A stretch of 64,000 nucleotides of DNA from Alteraurantiacibacter buctensis (GTDB lineage: Bacteria > Pseudomonadota > Alphaproteobacteria > Sphingomonadales > Sphingomonadaceae). The stretch is from contig NZ_WTYV01000001.1 of assembly GCF_009827655.1 (NCBI RefSeq), forward strand, positions 558,001-622,000. Direction: 5' to 3'. Every line of letters starts with the position of its first letter. The first letter of the stretch is position 1. Both the position numbers and the translations under genes were made by a program. Positions 49,985 to 59,900 of this stretch are shown piece after piece. The notes below the pieces were generated by a model. That model was not told the DNA's origin and did not search any database. It worked only from the letters and a program-made list of their open reading frames with translations.

Positions 49985-50587
49985 ATGAACGACGCCGACA
50001 ACGCCATCCCCGATACCGACCCCTTCGCCCTGTTCGATGCCTGGTTTGCCGAGGCCTTCGAGAGCGAGCCGAACGATCCCAACGCCATGGCGCTGGCCAC
50101 GGCCACGCCCGATGCCTTTCCCTCGGTCCGCATGGTGCTGCTGAAGGGGCACGATGCACGCGGTTTCGTGTTCTACACCAATGCGCAGAGCCGCAAGGGC
50201 GGGGAAATCCTGGCCAATCCGCGCGCCGCGCTGCTGTTCCACTGGAAGAGCCTGCGCCGCCAGATCCGCATCGAAGGCCCGCTGGCCGAGGTCACCCCGC
50301 AAGAGGCCGACACCTATTTCCACTCGCGCCCGCTGAAGTCGCAGATCGGTTCTGCCGCAAGCGACCAGTCGCGCCCGCTCGATACGCGGCAAACCTACCT
50401 TGACCGGGTGGAGGCGCTGGCAGCGCAACACACGGTCGAAGTGCCGCGCCCCGCGCACTGGACCGGCTTCCGCCTCGCTCCGCAGGCTATCGAATTCTGG
50501 ACCGACCGGCCCAACCGCCTGCACGAACGCCGCCGGTTCGAGCGCGCGGCGGACGGCGGCTGGACCAGCAGCCTGCTCTATCCGTGA
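49985..50587 (+). CDS. pdxH: Pyridoxamine 5'-phosphate oxidase
   Basis: FMN-dependent oxidase that makes pyridoxal 5'-phosphate. The 200-residue protein has ATPDAFPSVRMVLLKGHDARGFVFYTN for FMN binding, SRKGGEI and FHWKSLRRQIRIEG, and the C-terminal signature FWTDRPNRLHERRRFER with SLLYP at the end. It overlaps the CDF transporter start by four bases. Confidence 0.95.
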   Translation: MNDADNAIPDTDPFALFDAWFAEAFESEPNDPNAMALATATPDAFPSVRMVLLKGHDARGFVFYTNAQSRKGGEILANPRAALLFHWKSLRRQIRIEGPLAEVTPQEADTYFHSRPLKSQIGSAASDQSRPLDTRQTYLDRVEALAAQHTVEVPRPAHWTGFRLAPQAIEFWTDRPNRLHERRRFERAADGGWTSSLLYP

Positions 50588-51528
50588 GCGAGGCCGCCCA
50601 CCAGCGCGGAGCGCTCAACCGCAGCGCGGCCTATGCCTCGATCGCGATGGCGCTGTTCCTTGTCACCACCAAGCTGTGGGCGGTGATCCAGACCCAGTCC
50701 ACCGCTATGCTGGGCAGCCTGGCCGATACCGGGCTGGACCTTGTCGCCAGCCTGGCCACGCTGGCCGGCGTATGGATCGCGGCGCAGCCGGCGGATGCGG
50801 AGCACCGCTTCGGCCACGGCAAGGCCGAGGCGCTTTCGGCCATGTTCCAGGTGGTGCTGATCTCGCTGTCCGCTGCGGGGCTGGCGTTCCGGGCGGTGAT
50901 GCAACTGATCGCGGGCGAACAGGTTGCCTCGGCGGACGAGGGCATCCTTGTTTCCGCCGTGGCTTTCGTCGCCACGCTCGTCCTGCTGTGGTGGCAGCGC
51001 CGCGTGCTGGCGCGCACCGGCTCGCTCGCCATCGCCACCGATCACCTGCACTACAAGAGCGACCTGGCCCTGAACCTGGCGGTGATCGCCGCGCTGGTGC
51101 TCGACCGCTACCTGAACGTCCCGGGGGCCGATCCGTTGTTTGGCCTGGCCATCGCCGGGTGGCTGGGCTGGGGTGCGTGGCGCGCGGCGGGCGAGGCGAT
51201 CGACCACCTGATGGACCGCGAATGGCCGGAAGAGCGGCGCGCGGCCTTCCTTGAAGTGCTCGCCCGCCATCCGGAACTGCGCGGCGTGCATGACCTGCGC
51301 ACCCGCACCAGCGGGGCGGACGATTTCGTGCAGTTCCATGCCAGTGTGGATGGACAGATGACCGTGGCCGAAGCCCACCGCCTGATGGACGAACTGGAAG
51401 AGCGCATCGAGGCCGAGTTTCCCGGCGTGGAAGTGCTGATCCACCCCGATCCCGATGGCCTGGTGAACGAGGAAGGGACGGCGGCAGAGGAACTGCTGCC
51501 CGGCGCGTCTCCTCAGCGTTCGGGGTAA
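50584..51528 (+). CDS. Cation diffusion facilitator (CDF) metal transporter, FieF-like
   Basis: A 314-residue proton/metal antiporter with six membrane helices and a cytoplasmic C-terminal domain. The metal site reads AMLGSLADTGLDLVAS in helix 2 (D at the end of LADTGLD) and DHLHYKSDLALN in helix 5, the FieF pattern for Zn, Fe or Cd. RFGHGKAEALSA is the conserved loop. GTG at 50584 overlaps the pdxH stop. It overlaps the convergent serine hydrolase gene by 16 bp. Confidence 0.9.
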   Translation: MSEAAHQRGALNRSAAYASIAMALFLVTTKLWAVIQTQSTAMLGSLADTGLDLVASLATLAGVWIAAQPADAEHRFGHGKAEALSAMFQVVLISLSAAGLAFRAVMQLIAGEQVASADEGILVSAVAFVATLVLLWWQRRVLARTGSLAIATDHLHYKSDLALNLAVIAALVLDRYLNVPGADPLFGLAIAGWLGWGAWRAAGEAIDHLMDREWPEERRAAFLEVLARHPELRGVHDLRTRTSGADDFVQFHASVDGQMTVAEAHRLMDELEERIEAEFPGVEVLIHPDPDGLVNEEGTAAEELLPGASPQRSG

Positions 51529-52655
51529 AGCGCCACCAGCTCGCCCAGCGTGTCCAGCATCGCGCGCTGCTGCTCGTCGCTGCCCATGCCCAGCCGCACC
51601 ACGGTGAGCTTCTGGGCAGGCGAGACGAAGACCACCTGCCCGCCGTGGCCCAGCGCGCCAAAGGCACTGTCGGGCGCCTTGCCTGCCAGCAGGTTGTCGC
51701 GATCGGTGCCGGACGGGCGGTTGAGCCACAGTTGCGCGCCGTAATCCGGGGCGCGGGGGCTTTCGCTCTTCATGAAGTCGATCCACCCGCGCGGCACCAC
51801 CTGCACCCCGCGCGCCGCCCCGCCGCTGCGCAGGAAATCGCCGAAGCGGGCCCAGTCGCGGGCGTTGGCCCACACGGCGCTGCCCGCCAGCATGGTGCCG
51901 GCGGCATCGTATTCGGCGCGCATCGTTTGCAGGCCCAACGGCACCACCAGCCGCGCATCGAGGAACTGGGCCACCGCCTGCTGGCGGGCATCGCCATCCC
52001 CTTCGGGGGCCAGCAGCCGGGCCATCACGTCACCCAGGATCACGCTGGTGGCGGTGGAATAGCGGAACACCGCGCCCGGCGCATGGTCCAGCGGCTGGGC
52101 TTCAGCCCAGGCGGCCATGTCATCGCGCCCGTCGAGGTACATCATCCGCACTTCGGAACTGGCATAGACCGGCTCTGCCCCCTCTTCGTGGCGCAGGCCG
52201 CTGCGCATCTGCAGGAGCTGGCGCAGGGTGATCTCGCCGCGCGGATCGCCGGCGCGGCGCCACTGGTCGATCGGGGGTGAATTATCCAGCGCCAGCCGCC
52301 CGTCGGCCACCATCATGCCGATGAGGACGGCGGTGACGGTCTTCGACAGCGACCAGCCGATGAAGCGGGTGTCCTCGTCGAACCCCTCGGCATAGCGTTC
52401 GGCCACGATCCGCCCGCCGTGCATCACGATCACGGCGCGCGTCTCGCCGATGTCCTCGCGGGAAAACAGTGCGTCAACCGCGCGCGCCAGGTCTTCGCGC
52501 GGGACGCCCGGTTCCACGTCCACCGCCTCCAGCGCGCCTTCGGGCAGGGGCGGCAGCTCGGGCGGCCCCGGCTCGCCGCAGCCTGCCAGCAGGGCCAGGC
52601 CAATCAGGCTTGGCGTCAGGCGAAGGGCAAGGCTAGGGAAGGTCCGGCGCGTCAT
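51513..52655 (-). CDS. Lipoprotein serine hydrolase (class C beta-lactamase family)
   Basis: A 380-residue outer-membrane or periplasmic lipoprotein. The lipobox LLAGC places the lipidated Cys at residue 26. The SxxK motif is S102-L-S-K105 (FIGWSLSKTVTA), and a YST-type second motif is in FRYSTATS; GHGGQ near the C-terminus is the third box. This fits beta-lactamase-related esterases or D-aminopeptidases; real beta-lactamase activity is not implied. It is divergent from the small Cys-rich protein, with 31 bp between their starts. Confidence 0.86.
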   Translation of the reverse strand: MTRRTFPSLALRLTPSLIGLALLAGCGEPGPPELPPLPEGALEAVDVEPGVPREDLARAVDALFSREDIGETRAVIVMHGGRIVAERYAEGFDEDTRFIGWSLSKTVTAVLIGMMVADGRLALDNSPPIDQWRRAGDPRGEITLRQLLQMRSGLRHEEGAEPVYASSEVRMMYLDGRDDMAAWAEAQPLDHAPGAVFRYSTATSVILGDVMARLLAPEGDGDARQQAVAQFLDARLVVPLGLQTMRAEYDAAGTMLAGSAVWANARDWARFGDFLRSGGAARGVQVVPRGWIDFMKSESPRAPDYGAQLWLNRPSGTDRDNLLAGKAPDSAFGALGHGGQVVFVSPAQKLTVVRLGMGSDEQQRAMLDTLGELVALYPER

Positions 52656-52686
52656 GGCGGCGCACTAATCAGGCAGGCGACTTCGA

Positions 52687-53046
52687 ATGGCAACCGCAAA
52701 GACCGGCTCCCGCAACGGCCCCTCGCGCCGCCGCACAAGCTGGCTTTCGCTGCTGCTGCTGGCCGTGGCGGTGGTCGGCGCGGCCTACTGGATGTGGCGC
52801 GAACCGATCGACGGCTACGCGGTGGCCGGCACCAGCTATGGCGCACACATGATGTGTTCGTGCCGCTATATCGGCGGGCGCGACATGGGCAGTTGCAAGG
52901 CCGATTTCGAGCCGGGGATGCAGGCCGTCTTCATCTCCGAGGACGAGGACGAGCGTTCGGTCACCGCCTGGGTGCCGCTGGTGTCCGCGCAGACCGCCCG
53001 CTATCGCGAGGGCTATGGCTGCGTTCTGGACGGCTGGAACGATTAG
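52687..53046 (+). CDS. Small membrane-anchored Cys-rich protein of unknown function
   Basis: A 119-residue protein with a basic N-terminus, one transmembrane helix (about residues 19-36, WLSLLLLAVAVVGAAYWMW), and a periplasmic domain: EPIDGYAVAGTSYGAHMMCSCRYIGGRDMGSCKADFEPGM and YREGYGCVLDGW. It has four cysteines (CSC, SC and GC), suggesting disulfides or a metal site. It shares a 31-bp intergenic region with the divergent serine hydrolase and ends three bases from mnmA. I do not know a named family. Confidence 0.7.
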   Translation: MATAKTGSRNGPSRRRTSWLSLLLLAVAVVGAAYWMWREPIDGYAVAGTSYGAHMMCSCRYIGGRDMGSCKADFEPGMQAVFISEDEDERSVTAWVPLVSAQTARYREGYGCVLDGWND

Positions 53047-53049
53047 GGC

Positions 53050-54201
53050 CTAGCCCTGCTCGGTCCCCTCGATCCAGCCGCCGCCCAGCACCCGCTCGCC
53101 GTGGTAGAGCACGGCCGCCTGGCCGGGAGCGACGCCGAATTCGGGTGTGGCAAAGCGGATCGTGGTGGCCGCGCCGTCACCCAGCGGGCCCTCCAGCGTA
53201 ACCGGCACAGGCTTTGCCAGACTGCGGACCTTGGCGGTGATCCCGCCGGAAGGCAGCGGGCCGATGCGGTTGGTCTCGACAAGGTGCGCCGCGCCCACCG
53301 CCAGAATGGCCTTGGGGCCCACGCGCACTTCGGCACTGGCAGCGTCCAGCGCCACCACATAGAGCGGCTCGGCCTGGCCGCCGATTTCCAGCCCACGCCG
53401 CTGGCCCACGGTGAAGTGGACGATGCCCTGATGCTCGCCCAGCACCGCGCCGGTGGCGGCATGGACGATCCTGCCCGCCCGCGCGCCCTGTGGCCGCAGC
53501 TTCTTGACCAGGCCCGCATAGTCGCCATCGGGCACGAAGCAGATGTCCTGGCTGTCGGGCTTGGCGGCGTTACGCAGGCCGAAGGCTTCCGCCAGTGCGC
53601 GCACTTCCGGCTTGGGCAGCCCGCCCAGCGGGAAGCGCAGGAAATCGAGCTGCGCCTCGGTGGTGCCATAGAGGAAGTATGACTGGTCGCGTGCCGGATC
53701 CAGCGCGCGGTGAAGTTCCGGCCCCTCAGGCCCGGTCACACGGCGGACATAATGGCCCGTCGCCAGGCAAGCGGCCCCCAGTTCGCGCGCCATGCGGAAC
53801 AGGTCGGTGAACTTAGGCCCCATGTTGCAGCGGATGCAGGGGATGGGGGTGCGGCCGGCCAGGTAATCGTCGGCAAATCGGTCGACCACTTCCTCGCGGA
53901 ACTGGCTCTCATGGTCGAAGACATAGTGGGCGATGCCCAGCCGATCGGCCACGGCGCGGGCATCGCGGATGTCGTCGCCCGCGCAACAGGCGCCCTTGCG
54001 GCCCGTGGCAGCGCCATAGTCGTACAGTTGCAGCGTCACGCCGATCACCTCGGCCCCGCTGGCATGGGCGAGGGCCGCGACCACGCTGCTGTCCACCCCG
54101 CCCGACATGGCGACCACGATGCGGCACTGGCCGGCCGGGCGCGGCAGGTCGAACAGCGCTTCGGCGTTAACGGTAATTGCAGGGGCGGGAGCCGTGGTCA
54201 T
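53050..54201 (-). CDS. mnmA: tRNA 2-thiouridine(34) synthase MnmA
   Basis: ATP-pyrophosphatase that thiolates C2 of wobble U34. The 383-residue protein has the P-loop SGGVDSS at residues 33-39, the catalytic cysteines in [10 protein letters not shown] and [11 protein letters not shown], and the QRRGLEIGG and C-terminal LGGGWI elements. The ATG at 54201 gives a short leader before [12 protein letters not shown]; longer readings are not conserved. It acts on the same nucleotide as MnmE/MnmG at the other end of the window. Confidence 0.94.
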   Translation of the reverse strand: MTTAPAPAITVNAEALFDLPRPAGQCRIVVAMSGGVDSSVVAALAHASGAEVIGVTLQLYDYGAATGRKGACCAGDDIRDARAVADRLGIAHYVFDHESQFREEVVDRFADDYLAGRTPIPCIRCNMGPKFTDLFRMARELGAACLATGHYVRRVTGPEGPELHRALDPARDQSYFLYGTTEAQLDFLRFPLGGLPKPEVRALAEAFGLRNAAKPDSQDICFVPDGDYAGLVKKLRPQGARAGRIVHAATGAVLGEHQGIVHFTVGQRRGLEIGGQAEPLYVVALDAASAEVRVGPKAILAVGAAHLVETNRIGPLPSGGITAKVRSLAKPVPVTLEGPLGDGAATTIRFATPEFGVAPGQAAVLYHGERVLGGGWIEGTEQG

Positions 54202-54283
54202 CGTGCCCGGCCCATACACGCCGCAGCGCCTTGCGCCAATTGTGCCGCCGCCCCACATGCGCCGACCCCGGGGTAACGGGCGG

Positions 54284-54298
54284 TTAAGGCGGCCTTTA
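54284..54298. promoter_or_regulatory. CtrA-box-like site in the mnmA / sciP-operon gap
   Basis: TTAA-N7-TTTA with a following CC (TTAAGGCGGCCTTTA) differs by one base from the CtrA consensus TTAA-N7-TTAA. It is between the divergent mnmA and 54334 genes, 36 bp before the latter, where a promoter would be expected. Confidence 0.4.
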
Positions 54299-54333
54299 CC
54301 GCTTTTTGACGGTTGCAGGCCTATGACCGCGGC

Positions 54334-54663
54334 ATGTTCGAGGGAAAACCACCCCTGACTGCCCCGCAAACGGGGCCGGCGGCCAGCCTGGTCGAGGGCG
54401 ATTCGCTGCGCGAATTGACCTGGGGCGACCTGCGCCTGCGGCTGGCAGCCGCGCGTGACCTGCGCCTGTCGCTGGCCCGCGAAGCCGTCCGCGAGGCGGC
54501 CAGCTTCGATGCCCCCGTGGCCCGCCAGGTGGCAGCGCTGGAGCATGGGCTGGATAATGGCAAAGAGGTCGTTAACCCTAGTGATTTAGCCAATGGCAAA
54601 GGGATCGGTGGCACACCGGCTGCGTCGCACGATGGCAGCCTTTATCAGCCCTTGAGGAATTAA
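54334..54663 (+). CDS. Hypothetical protein translationally coupled to sciP
   Basis: A 109-residue cytoplasmic protein, start ATG at 54334 ([12 protein letters not shown]). It is mostly helix: [52 protein letters not shown], followed by a variable tail. No membrane segment or known motif. Its stop TAA is directly followed by the sciP ATG, and the AGGA within its last codons is the sciP ribosome site, so the two are coupled. The pairing suggests a role in the CtrA regulatory circuit or flagellation, but this is inference. Confidence 0.65.
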   Translation: MFEGKPPLTAPQTGPAASLVEGDSLRELTWGDLRLRLAAARDLRLSLAREAVREAASFDAPVARQVAALEHGLDNGKEVVNPSDLANGKGIGGTPAASHDGSLYQPLRN

Positions 54664-54963
54664 ATGATCGAGAACCAGAACATCCGACCGGCGCAGGTCA
54701 TCGGCCCGCTTGGCGAGCCCCTGACGGTGGCCGACCTGCCCCCGCCGTCCACCCGGCGCTGGGTGGTCCGGCGCAAGGCCGAGGTGGTTGCGGCCGTCAA
54801 TGGCGGCCTGCTGACCATCGACGAGGTGCTCGAACGCTATGATCTGACGCTGGAGGAATTTGCCGGCTGGCAGCGCGCGGTCGACCGCTCGGGCATGCAG
54901 GGCCTGCGCGTCACCCGCATCCAGCACTACCGCGACCTGTACGAGCGGCAGCTCAAGTATTGA
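54664..54963 (+). CDS. sciP: CtrA inhibitor SciP (DUF1153)
   Basis: A 99-residue helix-turn-helix protein. In Caulobacter, SciP binds CtrA at its promoters and prevents RNA polymerase recruitment in G1 cells. The core RRWVVRRKAEVVAAVNGGLLTIDEVLERYDLTLEEFAGWQRAVDRSGMQGLRVTRIQ is the DUF1153 domain, close to the Trp-repressor-like fold. The C-terminal QHYRD is also typical. It follows the unknown gene with no gap. Confidence 0.92.
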   Translation: MIENQNIRPAQVIGPLGEPLTVADLPPPSTRRWVVRRKAEVVAAVNGGLLTIDEVLERYDLTLEEFAGWQRAVDRSGMQGLRVTRIQHYRDLYERQLKY

Positions 54964-55071
54964 TTGCCGCCGGACGCGATTAATCCCCCGCGTACAGCCA
55001 CCTACATCTCCGATTCGACTCCCGCACGGTGCCGGCGCATGATCACGCCTGCGCCGTGGGGTGCGTTTGCA

Positions 55072-55096
55072 GGAACATCCTCGCCTGCGGCACGTT
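55072..55096 (+). promoter_or_regulatory. EcfG-type general stress promoter for the GlsB-like gene
   Basis: GGAAC (55072-55076) and CGTT (55093-55096) are separated by exactly 16 bases, a perfect match to the alphaproteobacterial EcfG sigma-factor promoter (GGAAC-N16/17-CGTT). It lies 45 bp before the stress membrane protein start, in the right orientation. Confidence 0.75.
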
Positions 55097-55140
55097 CAGA
55101 TGGGCAGTGGCGTTCGTCGCCGTTGGCAAGGAGAAATCGA

Positions 55141-55407
55141 ATGGGGTGGATTATCGCAATCATCGTGGGCGGCATCGCCGGCTGGCTGGCCAGCAAGCTG
55201 ATGAACCGTGACGCATCGATGGGCGTAGTGCTCAACGTGATCGTTGGCTGTATCGGTTCGGTACTGGGCAACCTGCTGCTGGGCCCGCTGCTCGGCGTTG
55301 GCGGTTCGGTGCAGGAATTCTCGCTCTCCGGCCTGCTGATCGCCATCGTCGGCGCCGTGGTGCTGCTGGCGATCGTCAACCTGATCCAGCGCGGCCGGGT
55401 GCGCTAA
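55141..55407 (+). CDS. GlsB/YeaQ/YmgE-family stress-response membrane protein
   Basis: An 88-residue protein of three hydrophobic segments: GWIIAIIVGGIAGWLASKLM, VVLNVIVGCIGSVLGNLLLGPLLG and LLIAIVGAVVLLAIVNLIQRG. GGIAGWLA and the MGVVLNVIVGCIGS steps are the transglycosylase-associated/YeaQ family signature. An AGGAG ribosome site precedes the ATG. An EcfG-type promoter lies upstream and a strong terminator follows, so the gene is a single stress-regulated unit. Confidence 0.9.
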   Translation: MGWIIAIIVGGIAGWLASKLMNRDASMGVVLNVIVGCIGSVLGNLLLGPLLGVGGSVQEFSLSGLLIAIVGAVVLLAIVNLIQRGRVR

Positions 55408-55463
55408 CCGGCGCCGGTCGTCCCGCTTGGCGGGGCGACTGACAAAATGTTACAATTGGCTGG

Positions 55464-55499
55464 AAAAGGCCGGAAACCTGCGAGTTTCCGGCCTTTTTT
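55464..55499 (+). terminator. Intrinsic terminator after the GlsB-like gene
   Basis: AAAAGGCCGGAAAC pairs with GTTTCCGGCCTTTT (14 bp, perfect) around a CTGCGA loop and is followed by more T residues. One of the clearest terminators in the window. Confidence 0.95.
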
Positions 55500-55703
55500 G
55501 CGTTTCCGGCCATGCTGCCGGTCGGTGCCGGACGTGTCCCCGCCGATGGTTCGATTGCGGCCCGTGCGACAAGCGTATATGGGCGATACGGCAGAAAAAC
55601 CGCATATCCTGCGGGCACCACGCGTGCCAAGGCGGGCGGCACAGTCGGGTCAGGACCCGGGCGCGCATGCGGAACAAGGCATGGAACCAGGCAGAAGCGG
55701 CGC

Positions 55704-56897
55704 ATGAACTACGAAACGCGACTAGACGTGACGCACGGCATCCCGGCCGGCGAGGACGCGGACATGGACCAGCGCGCCGCGAAGAAGCGCAAGTGGATCG
55801 TGGCCGGCGTGCTGGTGCTGGCGGTGATCGCCGCCGCCGTGATGCTGACCCGCGGCGGAGAGCCCGAGCCGTTCACCGGTGCCGAAGCCAGCATCCCCTC
55901 GGTCACCGTGATCGTGCCGCGCCAGGGCACCTATGCCGGGGTGATCAACGCCACCGGCACCCTGGCTGCCCGGCGCGAGATGCCGGTGGGCGTGGTGGGC
56001 GAAGGCGGGCGCGTGGTCTCGGTTCCGGTGGAGCCGGGTCAGTGGGTCCGTGCAGGCCAGGTGCTGGCCGTGATCGACCGCTCGGTGCAGAGCCAGCAGG
56101 CCGCCAGCGCCACGGCGCAGATTGCCGTGGCCCAGGCCGATGCCGACCTGGCCCAGGCCAACCTTGACCGGGCGTTGCAACTGGTTGACCGCGGGTTCAT
56201 CAGCCGTGCCGACGTGGACCGGCTGACCGCCACCCGCGATGCCGCCGTGGCCCGCGTGCGCGTGGCCCAGGCCCAGGCGGGCGAACGGCAGGCGCGCAAT
56301 GCCCAGCTCAACATCGTCGCCCCTGCGGCCGGCCTGCTGCTGACCCGCGAGGTCGAACCCGGCCAAGTGGTGGGCGCGGGCTCGGGCGTGCTGTTCTCGA
56401 TCGCCCGAGGCGGCGAGATGGAACTGCTGGCGCAGATCGGCGAGGCGGAGCTGGGCTCGATCCCCGTGGGCGCGACCGGCCAGGTTACCCCGGCGGGCAG
56501 CGACCAGAGCTTCACCTGCCAGGTGTGGCAGAAGAGCCCGGTGATCAACCAGCAGACCCGCCAGGGCACGGCGCGCTGCGCCATGTCCTACAATGCCGCG
56601 CTGCGGCCCGGCGGCTTTGCCACGATCGCGCTGGCCGGAGGCACCATGGTCGCCACCCGCCTGCCCGAAAGCGCGGTGATGAACGATGACCAGGGCAGCT
56701 ATGTCTATGTGGTCGGCGAGGGCAACAAGGTGGAACGCCGCGCGGTGGAACTGGGCATGATCAGCGACGAGGGCATCGTCATCTCCTCGGGCCTGAGCGG
56801 CAATGAGCGGGTGGTCGCCCGGGCGGGTGGCTTCCTGACCGTGGGCGAGGAAGTGAAGCCGGTCGTCCAGGGCGCGGGCCAGGGTTCGGGCCAGTAA
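55704..56897 (+). CDS. RND efflux periplasmic adaptor (membrane fusion protein)
   Basis: A 397-residue HlyD/AcrA-type adaptor. It has an N-terminal membrane anchor near residues 31-50 (WIVAGVLVLAVIAAAVML), the lipoyl half motifs GEGGRVVSVPVEPGQWVRAGQVLAVIDRS and LNIVAPAAGLLLTREVEPGQVVGAGS, an alpha hairpin between them, and beta-barrel and membrane-proximal domains. It is directly followed by the RND pump gene (6-bp gap). The ATG at 55704 is likely; a start at 55764 is possible. No outer-membrane factor gene is in the window. Confidence 0.9.
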   Translation: MNYETRLDVTHGIPAGEDADMDQRAAKKRKWIVAGVLVLAVIAAAVMLTRGGEPEPFTGAEASIPSVTVIVPRQGTYAGVINATGTLAARREMPVGVVGEGGRVVSVPVEPGQWVRAGQVLAVIDRSVQSQQAASATAQIAVAQADADLAQANLDRALQLVDRGFISRADVDRLTATRDAAVARVRVAQAQAGERQARNAQLNIVAPAAGLLLTREVEPGQVVGAGSGVLFSIARGGEMELLAQIGEAELGSIPVGATGQVTPAGSDQSFTCQVWQKSPVINQQTRQGTARCAMSYNAALRPGGFATIALAGGTMVATRLPESAVMNDDQGSYVYVVGEGNKVERRAVELGMISDEGIVISSGLSGNERVVARAGGFLTVGEEVKPVVQGAGQGSGQ

Positions 56898-56903
56898 CCG
56901 CCG

Positions 56904-59900
56904 ATGGATTTCCGCAACATTTCCGCCTGGTCGATCCGCAACCCGATCGTCCCGCTGCTGGCTTTCCTAGGGCTGATGCTCGCGGGTATCATGGCCTTCC
57001 AGCGAATGGACGTGCAGGACCGGCCGGATATCGAGTTTCCGCAGGTCAACGTGCAGATCTCGCAGCCGGGCGCCGCCCCCAGCGAGATCGAGAACCAGAT
57101 CACCCAGCGGGTGGAATCCGCCGTGCAGACGCTGGACGGGATCGAGAACATCCGCTCGACCGCGTCCGAGGGCAGCTCCAGCACGCAGATCGAATTCGCC
57201 CTGGGCACCGACATCGCCGAGGCGGTGAACGAGGTGAAGAGCGCGGTGGACCAGATCCGCGGCGAACTGCCCGATGGCATCCTCGAACCGCGGGTGTTCA
57301 AGAACCAGACCAGCAGCCAGCCGATCGTCTACTTCGGCGTTACCGCCGACGACATGACGGTGGAGGAACTGAGCTGGTTCATCGACGACACCATCACCAA
57401 GGCCCTGCTGACCGTGCCCGGCCTGGCGGAAGTCAACCGCAGCGGCGGGGTGGATCGGGAAATCCTGGTCATCCTCGACCCGGCGAAGATGCAGGCGCTG
57501 GGCGTCACCGCCTCGCAGGTCAACCAGACGCTGCGGCAGACCAACGTGAACGCCGCGGGCGGGCAGGCGGAAATTGCCGGCTCGCGCCAGTCGGTGCGCG
57601 TGCTGGGCAATGCCGCCACGGCCTACGAACTGTCGCAGACCCAGGTGTCCATCGGCGGCGGGCGCGCGGTCAAGCTGGCCGATATTGCCACGGTCCGCGA
57701 TGCCTATGGCGAAATCCGCAGCCAGGCCAAGATCGGCGGCCGCCAGGTGGTGATCTTCGGCATCACCCGCGCGCGCGGCGAAAGCGACGTGACCGTTTAT
57801 GACGGTGCGGTCGAGGTGCTGGAGCAGTTGCAGGAGGAAAACCCCGGCCTGCACTTCACCCGCCTGTTCACCGAAGTGGACTATACCAAGGCCCAGTACG
57901 AAAGCAGCATGGCCGCCATGGTCGAAGGCGCCATCCTGGCGGTGATTGTGGTGTTCCTGTTCCTGCGCGACTGGCGCGCGACAATCATCGCCGCGCTGGC
58001 CATCCCGCTGTCGGCCATTCCCACCTTCTATTTCATGGAATGGCTGGGCTTCTCGCTCAACACCATGAGCCTGCTGGCGCTGGGCCTGGTGGCCGGTGTG
58101 CTGGTGGACGATGCGATCGTGGAGATCGAGAACATCGTGCGCCACATGCGCATGGGCAAGAGCGCCTACCAGGCATCGATCGACGCGGCTGACGAGATCG
58201 GCTTGGCCGTGGTGGCAACCACCTTCTCGATCGTCGCGGTCTTCCTGCCGGTGGGCCTGATGCCGGGCGTTTCGGGCCAGTTCTTCAAGAACTTCGGCCT
58301 CACCGTGGTCGCCTCGGTGCTGATGAGCCTTGCCGTGGCCCGCATGATCACGCCGATGGTGGCGGCCTACTTCCTGAAAGCCAAGGGCGAGGCGGCGCAC
58401 GGCGAAGGCCGCATGATGGACATGTACATGGCGGTGCTGCGCTGGTCGCTGGATGACAGCGGCTTCCGCGCCATGCGCGCGCGCATCGGCAAGACCGGGT
58501 CGCGCCTGGCCTTCCACATCGCCGCGCTGGTCACAGGCGCGCTGGTGCTGGCGGCAATGGGCTGGTTCGGTGGTGACAGCGCTGAGGAGGGCGGATGGTC
58601 CATCGGCAGCGTACTGGGCACGGCAATCCTCGCCTACCTGATCGGCGGCGTGGTCAACTTCATCCTCGGCCTGATCGCGGGCCGGTTCATCGGCTACGAT
58701 GCCAATGCCTTTGTTGCCCGCAGCCGCTACCTGGCGGCGCGCTTCCTTGACCATCGATTGTGGATGATGGGCGTGGGTCTGGTTGCCCTGGGCTTCACCG
58801 GCTTTGTCATTACCAAGATCCCGCAGCAGTTCTTCCCCAATGCCGACAGCGACTTCGCGATGATCCGCGTGTCGATGGTGCCCGGCACCACGCTGGAGCA
58901 GACCGACGAGGTCATCTCCACTATCGCCGCGCGCATGCAGGAAGAGCAGGAAGTCAGCCTGGCGCTGGGCATTGCCAACGAAGGCAGCGGCATGATCCGC
59001 ATCGTCTTCAAGCCCGACCGCGAGCGGGACAGCCTGACCTTCCAGCGCGAGCTGACCCCCTACCTGCAATCGGTGCCCGATGCCCGGGCCAACTTCCAGG
59101 AATCGGGCCCCGGCGCGCAGGGGGGCACCGGCCGTGCGATCTCGATCATGCTGTCCGGCTCTGACCCCGTGGCGCTGGAACAGGCCGCCAATGCGCTGGT
59201 CGAACAGATGCAGGGCGTGGAAGGCGCGGTGGGCCCGCGGATCGAGATCGACCTGCAACGCCCCGAACTGATCATCACCCCCAACGAGGACCTGGCCGCC
59301 AGCCTGGGCGTGACCACCCAGGCGCTGAGCCAGGCGATCCGCATCGCCACGTTGGGCGATATCGACCAGAACGCCGCCAAGTTCTCGCTGTCGGACCGGC
59401 AGATTCCCATCCGCGTGCGCCTGGCCGAGGGTGACCGGCGCAACCTCTCGGTGATCCGCAACCTGCCGGTGCCCACGTCCTCCGGCGGCTCGGTGCCGCT
59501 GGAACGCGTGGCCACCATCACCCTGGGCAGCGGCCCGACCAGCATCGAGCGCTACAACCAGAACCGCCGCGTGTTCGTTTCGGCCGACCTTGCCCCCGGC
59601 ACCGCCAAGGGTGACGTGATGAACGCGATCAACCGCCTGCCGGCAATGGCCGAGCTGCCCACCGGCGTCACCAACACCCCCGTGGGTGAGGACGAGTGGC
59701 TGGCCGAGATGATCAACTCGTTCGGCATGGCCCTGCTCACCGCGATCCTGCTGGTGTTCTCGGTGCTGGTGCTGCTCTACCGCCGGCTGGTTTCCCCGCT
59801 GGTCAACATGGGCTCGCTGTTCCTCGCCCCGCTGGGCGGCCTGCTGCTGCTGTGGGCGCTGGGCCAGCCGCTCTCGCTGCCGGTGTTCATCGGCATCCTG

